Below are positions 21,168-27,612 of a stretch of 27,612 nucleotides of DNA, in pieces. The notes under the pieces are model-generated. The model did not search any database. It was not told where the DNA came from and worked only from the letters and a program-made list of their open reading frames with translations. The stretch comes from an uncultured Spirochaetales bacterium. GTDB taxonomy: Bacteria > Spirochaetota > Spirochaetia > Sphaerochaetales > Sphaerochaetaceae. The stretch spans positions 1 through 27,612 of the forward strand of contig CAKQRI010000028.1 of the NCBI GenBank assembly GCA_934271365.1, read 5' to 3'. Within the stretch, counting starts at the first letter, position 1. The number at the start of each line of letters is the position of its first letter. The position numbers and the translations under genes are program-made.

Positions 21168-22799
21168 TTACATCATGCCCATTCCAGCTGGGTTAGCTGC
21201 TGGAGCTGGTGCCTCTGGAGCCGGGATATCTGTTACTGCACACTCTGTTGTAAGAATGAGAGCTGCAATTGAAGCTGCATTCTGAAGAGCTGAACGTGTA
21301 ACCTTAACAGGGTCAATGATTCCACCTTCAACCATGTTGACCCAAGCCATTGCATTTGCATCAAATCCTACGCCATTCTTCTCGTTCTTGCATCTGTCAG
21401 CAATGATTGATCCATCGACACCTGCATTCTCTGCAATCTGTCTAATTGGCTCTTCAAGTGCACGCTTAACAATTCTGTATCCAACCTTCTCTTCTTCTGT
21501 AAGAGAAGAAAGATCCTTCTTATCAAGCTCTTTGATTGCCTGGACAAGAGCAACACCACCGCCAGGGATTACACCCTCTTCAATAGCTGCACGTGTAGCA
21601 GAGAGAGCATCTTCAACTCTGTGCTTCTTCTCCTTGAGCTCTACTTCTGTAGCTGCTCCGACATTGACAACAGCAACACCGCCAGCAAGCTTAGCAAGTC
21701 TCTCCTGTAGCTTCTCCCTGTCGTAATCAGATGTGCAGTCTGCAATCTGAATCTTAATCTGGGCAATTCTGTCCTTAATAGCATCGTTAGAGCCAGCACC
21801 GTTGATGATTGTTGTATTTTCCTTATCAACAGTAACTCTCTTAGCTCTTCCGAGCATTGGGATATCTGCATTCTCAAGCTTCATTCCAAGCTCTTCTGTA
21901 ATTACCTGGCCGCCTGTGAGAACTGCAATATCCTCAAGCATAGCCTTTCTTCTGTCACCAAAGCCAGGAGCCTTAACAGCGACAACGTTGAGTGTACCTC
22001 TGACAGCATTGAGAACGAGAGTAGCTAGAGCCTCGCCATCAACATCCTCTGCAATCATCAAGAGAGGCTTGCCTGACTGTGCAATCTTCTCAAGAAGTGG
22101 AAGAAGATCCTTCATGTTAGAAATCTTCTTGTCATAGATGAGGATGTAAGGATTATCAAGAACAGCATTCATTGTATCTCTGTTGTTGCAGAAATAAGCT
22201 GAAAGATAGCCTCTGTCAAACTGCATTCCCTCAACAAAGTCAACAGTCGTCTCAATAGTCTTTGACTCTTCAACTGTGATTACGCCATCTTTACCGACCT
22301 TATCCATTGCATTAGCAATCTCATCGCCGATTGTTCTATCATTATTAGCAGAAATAGAAGCGACCTGTGCAATCTCTTCCTTATCCTGAATCATCTTTGC
22401 TTCTTTCTTGATTACCTCAACGGTATCCTGAACAGCCTTATCAATACCTCTTCTGATACCCATTGGGTTAACACCAGCAGCAACACTCTTCATTCCTTCC
22501 TTAGTGATTGACCAAGCAAGAACTGTAGCTGTTGTCGTTCCATCTCCGGCTACATCATTTGTCTTAGCTGCGACTTCCTTAAGAAGCTGAGCGCCCATAT
22601 TCTCAAATGGATCTTCAAGCTCAATCTCACGTGCTACAGAAACACCGTCCTTGGTTACTGTTGGAGCACCATACTTCTTATCAAGAAGAACGAGACGGCC
22701 CTTTGGTCCAAGAGTTGTCATAACTGCCTTAGAAATTTTCTCTACACCATTTACGAGGGACTTTCTAGCTTCCTCGTTAAACTGAAGCTGTTTTGCCAT
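21168..22799 (-). CDS. groEL: Chaperonin GroEL (60 kDa)
   Basis: A 543-residue group I chaperonin that folds proteins in a double seven-membered ring with GroES. The ATP site is clear: TTLGPKGR near residues 29-36 and AGDGTTTATVLA near 85-96. The C-terminus ends in the usual Gly/Met-rich tail (AGMGMM). I chose the ATG at 22799 (MAKQLQF) because AGGAG lies seven bases upstream and homology starts there. A frame from 22844 adds 15 unlikely residues. There is no groES next to it, so it is a separate unit. A TTAGCACTT half-site 80 bp upstream resembles one arm of a CIRCE element, but the other arm is missing. Confidence 0.97.
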   Translation of the reverse strand: MAKQLQFNEEARKSLVNGVEKISKAVMTTLGPKGRLVLLDKKYGAPTVTKDGVSVAREIELEDPFENMGAQLLKEVAAKTNDVAGDGTTTATVLAWSITKEGMKSVAAGVNPMGIRRGIDKAVQDTVEVIKKEAKMIQDKEEIAQVASISANNDRTIGDEIANAMDKVGKDGVITVEESKTIETTVDFVEGMQFDRGYLSAYFCNNRDTMNAVLDNPYILIYDKKISNMKDLLPLLEKIAQSGKPLLMIAEDVDGEALATLVLNAVRGTLNVVAVKAPGFGDRRKAMLEDIAVLTGGQVITEELGMKLENADIPMLGRAKRVTVDKENTTIINGAGSNDAIKDRIAQIKIQIADCTSDYDREKLQERLAKLAGGVAVVNVGAATEVELKEKKHRVEDALSATRAAIEEGVIPGGGVALVQAIKELDKKDLSSLTEEEKVGYRIVKRALEEPIRQIAENAGVDGSIIADRCKNEKNGVGFDANAMAWVNMVEGGIIDPVKVTRSALQNAASIAALILTTECAVTDIPAPEAPAPAANPAGMGMM

Positions 22800-22844
22800 T
22801 TTATATTCTCCTAAAAGATAATCTGTTTTCAGTTTGCACTGCAT

Positions 22845-22873
22845 TAGTAAAAATATCTAAAGTATGATGAAAC
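22845..22873 (-). promoter_or_regulatory. Candidate groEL promoter
   Basis: On the minus strand TTGCCG and TATTTT are separated by 17 nt, between the preceding gene's stop and groEL. This is a moderate match. The CIRCE-like half-site lies just upstream of the -35 at 22877-22885. Confidence 0.3.
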
Positions 22874-22881
22874 GGCAAGTG

Positions 22882-23712
22882 CTAACTAATAAGATATGCA
22901 AATACTGTACCGATTGCTGCCGCAAAAAAACCGGAAAGCATATTGACCATGTCATTGTTGATGAGTGGGATGCCTCTGGCTCTCTCATTCTCATTTCCAT
23001 CTTTATCAAATCTATGCTCTGTCAGCCGGCCATTCCTATCTCGGTAATGAACCTGAAGAGAAGCACCTAAGAGTGAGTCAAAAAGCGCACCAAGCACACC
23101 GGAAGCAGCTATTAATGCAAAAGCAGAAAAAGATAGATAATATGTTCCGATAAACAGGAGAGCAATGAGAGCAGACCCCAGAAGAGAGCCCATAATGCCA
23201 AGTAATGTAACACCGCCAGAAAGTCCCTTTGGAACCTTAGTGAATGTGAGAATTGAGACTGGATCCTTATGGCTCATATATCCAATATCTCCAGCAAATG
23301 TATCAGCCTCTGCTTCCGCAATCGCACATGCAAAAGAAATCAAGAACATCATTTTATATGGTGTTGCAAATGAAAGAAGAAGTGCAACGAAAGCTGGCAG
23401 TCCATTGGCAAGGACCTGCAAGGCATCCCTTTCACTTCCCTTCTCCTCCAGCTCATTATGACCACCTATAGCTTTGCTCAGAAGAGATGCTGTTAAGAAG
23501 AAGAATAACAGCATAAAGAAAGCAGATAGCCCACCTAAATATAATATGGATAAGCCAAGCACTGCAGATGCCGCAGCTCCACCCCGTGTCAGCAGATGCT
23601 TCTTCAATGCAAACAAAGCGACTAAGGCAATAAGCAGAATATATATCAGCATCAAAATATATATCGGCAACGATGCAAGCAGGCTATCAATGAATCCTGT
23701 TATAGAGAGCAT
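22882..23712 (-). CDS. DUF92 / VTE6-like membrane protein (putative prenyl phosphate kinase)
   Basis: A 276-residue protein with about seven hydrophobic segments. It contains the DUF92 pattern: TRGGAAAS near residue 45, an EADTFAGDIGYM core (residues about 135-147) and VPKGLSGGVTLLG (about 159-171). The characterised plant member, VTE6, phosphorylates phytyl phosphate to phytyl diphosphate. In a bacterium without chlorophyll the substrate would be another prenyl phosphate, so this is inference. It overlaps the upstream phytol-kinase-like gene by 13 bp, and the two would give the consecutive steps prenol to prenyl phosphate to prenyl diphosphate. The stop is about 80 bp before groEL. Confidence 0.75.
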   Translation of the reverse strand: MLSITGFIDSLLASLPIYILMLIYILLIALVALFALKKHLLTRGGAAASAVLGLSILYLGGLSAFFMLLFFFLTASLLSKAIGGHNELEEKGSERDALQVLANGLPAFVALLLSFATPYKMMFLISFACAIAEAEADTFAGDIGYMSHKDPVSILTFTKVPKGLSGGVTLLGIMGSLLGSALIALLFIGTYYLSFSAFALIAASGVLGALFDSLLGASLQVHYRDRNGRLTEHRFDKDGNENERARGIPLINNDMVNMLSGFFAAAIGTVFAYLIS

Positions 23713-24353
23713 AAGACCTCCGAAAGAATAGCGACAGAGAATGGAACAGTGAGATTATCAAGACCTAGTGGCGTAATATTCTCAGCGACAGAAGCAGTTA
23801 ATGCTGTCAGCAAGGCAGCATACCAGCTAAGCGGTGTGAATATCAGGATAATTGCAAATGAAACAGCAAACATCACAAAGCTGCCTTCCATGCTCTTCTT
23901 GTATCTTCCATACACAAGATAGCTGTTCTTTCCGAATCTAAATCCGATTAATGCGGCAAGGCCATCACCCCAGCCCATCACAAGAACAGATGCAATCACA
24001 GAAGAAGATGAGATAAGACCAGAAATCTCAAGAAGCACAAGAATAAAGATAGATAGAGGATAGTAGACAAGGCCGCTATCACGCTTTCTGTCATTCATTC
24101 CAAGCAGAGAGCTGAATTCCGACTTAGAGAAAAACCAATTGAAGAAGATAAAGAGAAACGGGCCAATCAGCTTAGCGACAGGATTTTTAAGCTTATATTC
24201 AACAAGGAATATCCAGAGTGATGTCATTATATGAATGAATTTTCTAACAGCTTCAGCCCGTAAGTGACAGAAACGATAGAAAATGAATCCAAGGAACGCC
24301 AATAACCCGATATATAAAAAAGAAATAGCAAGATAAATAGAATCAGAGTCCAA
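23700..24353 (-). CDS. Phytol/dolichol kinase-like membrane protein (VTE5/SEC59 family)
   Basis: A 217-residue membrane protein with about six hydrophobic helices. Conserved patterns of the CTP-dependent polyprenol kinase and CdsA superfamily are present: AVRKFIHI near residue 35, GWGDGLAALIGFRFGK near 127-142 (the acidic metal/CTP site) and KKSMEGS near 152-158. It may phosphorylate a prenyl alcohol; a diacylglycerol kinase role is an alternative. The start is a TTG (24351-24353) preceded by AGGAGAGG, and lies 11 bp inside the upstream gene. It is coupled to the DUF92/VTE6-like gene, which supports a prenyl-alcohol salvage pair next to an organism using the MEP route. Confidence 0.72.
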   Translation of the reverse strand: MDSDSIYLAISFLYIGLLAFLGFIFYRFCHLRAEAVRKFIHIMTSLWIFLVEYKLKNPVAKLIGPFLFIFFNWFFSKSEFSSLLGMNDRKRDSGLVYYPLSIFILVLLEISGLISSSSVIASVLVMGWGDGLAALIGFRFGKNSYLVYGRYKKSMEGSFVMFAVSFAIILIFTPLSWYAALLTALTASVAENITPLGLDNLTVPFSVAILSEVLCSL

Positions 24354-24768
24354 TATAGCCTCTCCTATCTAGATTGAGAATAGAACAGAACACCCTATTG
24401 TACCACTTGCTGCATTTAATCCTGTATGCTTCAAGTGCAGATGTAAATGAAGCAAAATATCCCTCAAGTTCATCTGCAAATCCATTAAGCACAGGATTCT
24501 TAAAGCCTGAAACAGCAATAGACAGCTCATCATCCTTCTCTTTCCTTTCATATATGGAAGATATGCTAATCACTTCATCTGAAAGCAGATGAAGACCTTC
24601 ATCTATATAGTTATCTTTGATGTATACAGCTCTCCTCTCTGAGCGCTTTATATACGCAGATGCATATTCATCAACTATCCTCTGCCACTTAAGAGCAGAA
24701 GATGCAAAAAGAGCAATAGCTAAAAAGAATATCAATATAGCTGCAGATACCACGATGAAACCAAGCAT
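24343..24768 (-). CDS. Single-pass membrane protein, remotely LemA-like, unknown function
   Basis: A 141-residue protein with one strongly hydrophobic helix (about residues 4-26) followed by a mostly helical, charged domain. The order of features (membrane anchor, KRSERRAVYIKDNY, then SKWYNRVFCSILN near the end) weakly resembles the LemA family, where a similar R...YN...N helix closes the domain. I do not regard that as proven. The ATG lacks a clear ribosome binding site. It is the first gene of a three-gene overlapping unit with the two prenol-kinase-like genes, and is divergent from argR. Confidence 0.6.
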   Translation of the reverse strand: MLGFIVVSAAILIFFLAIALFASSALKWQRIVDEYASAYIKRSERRAVYIKDNYIDEGLHLLSDEVISISSIYERKEKDDELSIAVSGFKNPVLNGFADELEGYFASFTSALEAYRIKCSKWYNRVFCSILNLDRRGYIGL

Positions 24769-24825
24769 AGCTGAATTAGTCTATGCCAAACAGCATAAGC
24801 TTTCTAGCCTTACTTACCTTTTAGG

Positions 24826-24854
24826 TTGCTTTATGCATTATTTTCTTATATTCT
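24826..24854 (+). promoter_or_regulatory. Candidate argR-pgi promoter
   Basis: TTGCTT (24826-24831) and TATTCT (24849-24854) are 17 nt apart, with a start expected near 24861, just ahead of the ARG-box-like palindrome. Confidence 0.45.
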
Positions 24855-24863
24855 GTATATAGA

Positions 24864-24879
24864 TTGCATAAAAATGCAA
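24864..24879 (+). promoter_or_regulatory. ARG-box-like operator upstream of argR
   Basis: TTGCATAAAAATGCAA is a perfect 6-4-6 inverted repeat. Its layout TGNAT-N4-ATNCA is that of an ARG box (consensus core TGAAT-N4-ATTCA) with G/C changes. It lies just after the expected start site and 11 bp before the argR ATG, so autorepression is likely. Confidence 0.55.
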
Positions 24880-24890
24880 AAGGACTACTA

Positions 24891-25361
24891 ATGAAAGAAA
24901 GACATAATCGCTTATCCGTAGTGAAAGAGCTGATCAAAAACAACCGGATCGACAATCAGGATACACTTCTGGAGATGCTTAAGAAAGAAGGCTATAACGT
25001 TACACAGGCAACACTTTCAAGAGACCTGAAAATGCTTAAGGTAGGTAAGATTTCTGATGGCTGGTCTGGCTATTACTATGCACTTCCAGAGAACGATCTG
25101 GTAAGCGAATCCGAAAAAAGTTACATACAAGACGTAAGAAGAGGTATTCTATCTATTGAGTTCTCAGGGAATTTCGGAGTAATCAAGACAAGACCTGGAC
25201 ATGCAAACAGCGTTGGATTTGCTCTTGACGTTCTGGCTCTCCCTGAAATTCTCGGCTCTGTTGCTGGAGACGACACTATTTTCATTATCCTGAGGGAAGG
25301 AATGAGCAAGGAGGATCTTCTGGATTCTTTCAATTCAAGAATTCCAGAGATAAATGACTGA
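24891..25361 (+). CDS. argR: Arginine repressor ArgR/AhrC family
   Basis: A 156-residue arginine-responsive regulator. The N-terminal winged helix-turn-helix ends in the diagnostic recognition helix TQATLSRDLKMLKV (about residues 43-56). The C-terminal hexamerisation and arginine-binding domain carries GSVAGDDTIFIILRE (about 129-143), with the conserved Asp-Asp pair that contacts arginine. The ATG at 24891 is preceded by AAGGA and starts the conserved part. The stop overlaps the pgi ATG by one base (TGATG), giving tight coupling to glycolysis. No arginine biosynthesis gene is in the window. Confidence 0.93.
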   Translation: MKERHNRLSVVKELIKNNRIDNQDTLLEMLKKEGYNVTQATLSRDLKMLKVGKISDGWSGYYYALPENDLVSESEKSYIQDVRRGILSIEFSGNFGVIKTRPGHANSVGFALDVLALPEILGSVAGDDTIFIILREGMSKEDLLDSFNSRIPEIND

Positions 25362-26935
25362 TGAACTACATTAACTTAGACAAATCAGAAGCTTTCAGAT
25401 CCCTGAAAGAAACAAAGAAGAATGTAAAAGATCTTCTTACTGCAGACCGTGTGAAAGAATGCAATGTGAAGCTTGGCGGCAATCTCACATACAACTGGGC
25501 AGCTATGCCTATTGGAGAAGATGAGCTGGAGAAGCTTCAGAAGCTCGCTGATGAAATGGAGCTTATTGAGAAATATAAGGCTATTCTTTCCGGAGAAGAG
25601 ATGAACCCCGGAGAGAAAAGGCTTGTACTGCACCATCTCACAAGAGGTAATGTCCTTGGAGAGAAGGTAAATGCAGACGGAGAAGATAAGGATCTCTTCT
25701 ATAAAGGAGAGCTCACAAAGATAAAGGAATTCTCTGACAAAGTCAGAAACGGAGAGATCAAAGGGTCTACTGGAAAGACATTCACATCTGTATGCCAGAT
25801 TGGAATCGGAGGCTCAGACCTTGGTCCAAGAGCTCTGTATCTTGCACTCAAAGGCTGGGCAAAAGGAAATAATGTGAAAATGCTCAGTGGGCATTTCATT
25901 TCAAATGTCGATCCTGACGACGCAGCAGAGGTAATCTCATCATTAGATCTTGAGCGGACTCTCTTCATTCTTGTATCAAAGAGCGGTACAACACAGGAGA
26001 CCCTGACAAACAGAGATCTTGTTCTCGATACACTGAAGAGCACACCTATTGGAGGTTTTGATGCAAAGAAGCATATGGTTGCTGTAACAAGCAAGACCAG
26101 CCCATTAGCAAATAATGAAGGAATGCTTGCATCTTTCTTCATCGATGATTACATTGGCGGAAGATATTCATCAACAAGTGCAGTCGGTGCTGTTGTGCTA
26201 TCTCTAGCTTATGGATTTGATGCTTTCAAGAGCCTTCTCAATGGTGCCCATCAGGAGGATGTATTATCTCTCAATTATGATATACACCACAATGGAGCAC
26301 TCCTTGATGCGTTGATCGGCGTATATCTCAGAAATGTCCTGAACTATCCATCAACAGCCATACTCCCATATTCTCAGGCACTTTCAAGATTCCCAGCACA
26401 TCTGCAGCAGCTTGATATGGAGTCAAATGGAAAGCATGTGAACAGATTTGGAGATAAAGTCTCTTATCCTACAGGTCCTGTGATCTTCGGAGAACCTGGC
26501 ACCAATGGACAGCACTCATTCTATCAGCTTCTGCATCAGGGAACAGATATAGTCCCGCTGCAGTTCATAGGCTTCAATGAATGCCAGGAGAAGAAGGATA
26601 TTGTCACGGCAGGCTCTTATAGCCAGACAAAGCTAAATGCAAACCTAGCAGCTCAGATTGTTGCTTTCGCACTTGGCAAAGATGATAAGAATCCAAACAA
26701 GCAGTTTGATGGCAACAGGTCTTCGTCATTGATTTATGGAAAAGAGCTAACTCCTGAATCATTGGGAGCTCTTCTATCACACTTTGAAAACAAAGTCATG
26801 TTCCAGGGCTTCATATGGAACCTGAACTCATTTGATCAGGAAGGAGTCCAGCTTGGCAAGATTCTTGCGAAGAAAGTCCTTGCTGGATGTGAAGGCGATG
26901 AGCTTCTTAAAGCTTATGCTGACCTGCTTAGTTAA
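25361..26935 (+). CDS. pgi: Glucose-6-phosphate isomerase
   Basis: A 524-residue glycolytic enzyme interconverting glucose-6-phosphate and fructose-6-phosphate. Phosphate-binding and catalytic motifs are intact: IGIGGSDLGPRALY near 142-155, SKSGTTQET near 206-214, GGRYSSTSAVG near 265-275, and QLDMESNGK near 346-354, which contains the base glutamate. A further conserved QHSFYQLLHQG block is near residues 384-395. Length is close to the bacterial norm of about 540. It starts one base inside argR, so both are probably made from one mRNA and would be shut down together by ArgR. Beyond it there are only about 20 bp before the IS remnant, and no clear terminator is seen. Confidence 0.97.
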   Translation: MNYINLDKSEAFRSLKETKKNVKDLLTADRVKECNVKLGGNLTYNWAAMPIGEDELEKLQKLADEMELIEKYKAILSGEEMNPGEKRLVLHHLTRGNVLGEKVNADGEDKDLFYKGELTKIKEFSDKVRNGEIKGSTGKTFTSVCQIGIGGSDLGPRALYLALKGWAKGNNVKMLSGHFISNVDPDDAAEVISSLDLERTLFILVSKSGTTQETLTNRDLVLDTLKSTPIGGFDAKKHMVAVTSKTSPLANNEGMLASFFIDDYIGGRYSSTSAVGAVVLSLAYGFDAFKSLLNGAHQEDVLSLNYDIHHNGALLDALIGVYLRNVLNYPSTAILPYSQALSRFPAHLQQLDMESNGKHVNRFGDKVSYPTGPVIFGEPGTNGQHSFYQLLHQGTDIVPLQFIGFNECQEKKDIVTAGSYSQTKLNANLAAQIVAFALGKDDKNPNKQFDGNRSSSLIYGKELTPESLGALLSHFENKVMFQGFIWNLNSFDQEGVQLGKILAKKVLAGCEGDELLKAYADLLS

Positions 26936-26956
26936 ATAAATAGGCTTAAATAAAAA

Positions 26957-27549
26957 TGACGTGAGCCCCAAAAGCTGGACTTGAAATCATTTTAAACGGC
27001 TTGTTTCCTGAAAATCAATAGAGGCAGGCCGTTTAGCCTCATCTGTATTCTTTTGTTGTTGTAGTACTCGATGTACTGGTCAATGGCATTGCAGAGCTGC
27101 GCTCTCGTCTTGAACTCCTTCTCATAGCCATAGTACATCTCCCTCTTCATGGTGCCGAAGAATGTCTCCATCTTGCTGTTGTCCAGGCAGTTGCCCTTCC
27201 TTGACATGCTCTGGATTATGCCATTGTCATTGAGGCAGTTCACGAAAAGCTTATGCTGGTACTGGAAGCCCTGGTCAGAATGCAGCATCAGACCTTCTGC
27301 GCATGGATGGGACGCAATGGCTTTCCTGAGCATCCTCATCACCATATCGACAGTGGGTGAGGCAGAATACTCATAGCTGATTATCTCTCCAGTGCAGAAG
27401 TCCTTTATAGGTGAGAGATATACCTTTCCCTAATCTGTCCTGAACTCCGTAACATCAGTCCCCCAGACCTTGTCAGGCTCCTTCACATCAAACTTCCTCA
27501 TTAGCCTGTTTGGTGCTGTCCTTCCTACAGTGCCCTTGTAAGAGCCCAT
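26957..27549 (-). mobile_element. IS3-family (IS150-like) insertion sequence remnant, 3' part
   Basis: The outer end at 26957-26982 (TGACGTGAGCCCCAAAAG and on) resembles the terminal inverted repeat of IS150-group elements. Inside it is the transposase end. On the other side similarity stops near 27549, where only unrelated-looking sequence follows to the window edge. The orfA part and the 5' end of orfB are missing. The element lies about 20 bp behind pgi. No target duplication can be checked because one end is absent. Confidence 0.75.
26992..27549 (-). pseudogene. IS3-family transposase OrfB, 5'-truncated with in-frame amber stop
   Basis: This is the C-terminal DDE integrase domain, about 185 codons of the usual 270-290. 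In frame it reads SYKGTVGRTAPN, then WGTDVTEFRTD (first Asp), a TAG stop at 27430-27432 (codon 40), then GKVYLSPIKDF, HSDQGFQY (second Asp) and NSKMETFFGTMK (catalytic Glu). All three catalytic residues are kept, so the stop alone breaks this stretch. The ATG at 27547-27549 is not a true start, because the N-terminal helix-turn-helix half is gone. TAG could come from TGG by one change. The longest open part (26992-27345) codes for 117 residues and would be inactive. Confidence 0.82.
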
Positions 27550-27612
27550 GAATTTTGTAATGAAAAAGTCAACGAATAATGTAGCGAGAGAGTCAAGTTA
27601 AAAAGTAACGAA
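27550..27612. other. Unassigned sequence beyond the IS remnant
   Basis: Neither strand shows a recognisable feature in these 63 bases. The minus-strand frame that leads into the transposase contains a TAA and no IS3-like residues, so the IS sequence probably ends at about 27549. It may be the edge of another element or of flanking chromosome. Confidence 0.3.

Noticed and set aside
21316..22137. Long plus-strand frames opposite groEL
   Set aside because: They are antisense shadows of a highly conserved gene, rich in Ser/Leu, without ribosome binding sites or recognisable domains.
22877..22885. CIRCE element upstream of groEL
   Set aside because: Only one arm (TTAGCACTT on the minus strand) is present. 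The position nine bases away does not carry the second arm, and the half-site overlaps the end of another gene.
25699..26142. 147-codon minus-strand frame inside pgi
   Set aside because: It lies fully opposite a conserved enzyme with intact motifs, and nothing supports its expression.

Overview
The window looks like a chromosomal piece of a host-associated anaerobic spirochaete, most likely Sphaerochaetaceae. The strongest reason is that the Cas9 matches, motif by motif, my memory of the type II-C Cas9 of Sphaerochaeta globosa. A yajC-secD-secF operon, IspH (MEP isoprenoid route), Rex and [FeFe] hydrogenases fit an anaerobic fermenter. No rRNA or tRNA was seen, so the taxonomy is inference.

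Layout. (1) 1-5230: a minus-strand operon thrS > M32 carboxypeptidase > pgsA > HAD phosphatase, headed by a threonine T-box riboswitch. (2) 5300-10460: a compact, A/T-rich, plus-strand type II-C CRISPR-Cas locus. It has three 36-nt repeats with two 30-nt spacers, a terminator, cas9 broken by a one-base deletion in an A tract, cas1 and cas2. A tracrRNA gene, recognised here from its anti-repeat, lies on the opposite strand just after cas2. (3) 10499-15932: a minus-strand redox operon with a thioredoxin-like [2Fe-2S] ferredoxin, a sensory (PAS-bearing, group C-like) [FeFe] hydrogenase, a SpoIIE-type phosphatase, a second [2Fe-2S] ferredoxin, a group B-like [FeFe] hydrogenase and a free-methionine-(R)-sulfoxide reductase. 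(4) 16029-21106: a minus-strand operon yajC-secD-secF-ispH-rex ending in a strong terminator. (5) 21112-22850: groEL alone. (6) 22882-24768: three overlapping minus-strand membrane-protein genes, including a phytol-kinase-like and a DUF92/VTE6-like protein. (7) 24826-26935: plus-strand argR-pgi behind an ARG-box-like palindrome. (8) 26957-27549: the 3' part of an IS3-family element whose transposase carries an in-frame stop.

How it fits together. Every repeat ends in a perfect extended -10 promoter (TGTTATAAT), so each spacer can be transcribed from its own promoter, as known in Neisseria. The first repeat has lost its 5' part but keeps the promoter half. The tracrRNA has its own promoter (TTGAAA, 17 nt, TATAAA) and ends in a hairpin plus U-tract that overlaps the cas2 stop codon. 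All adaptation and RNA parts look intact, while cas9 is split after codon 100. The hydrogenase cluster pairs an enzyme-type and a sensor-type H-cluster protein with a phosphatase, next to the NADH sensor Rex, which suggests an H2/redox sensing circuit.
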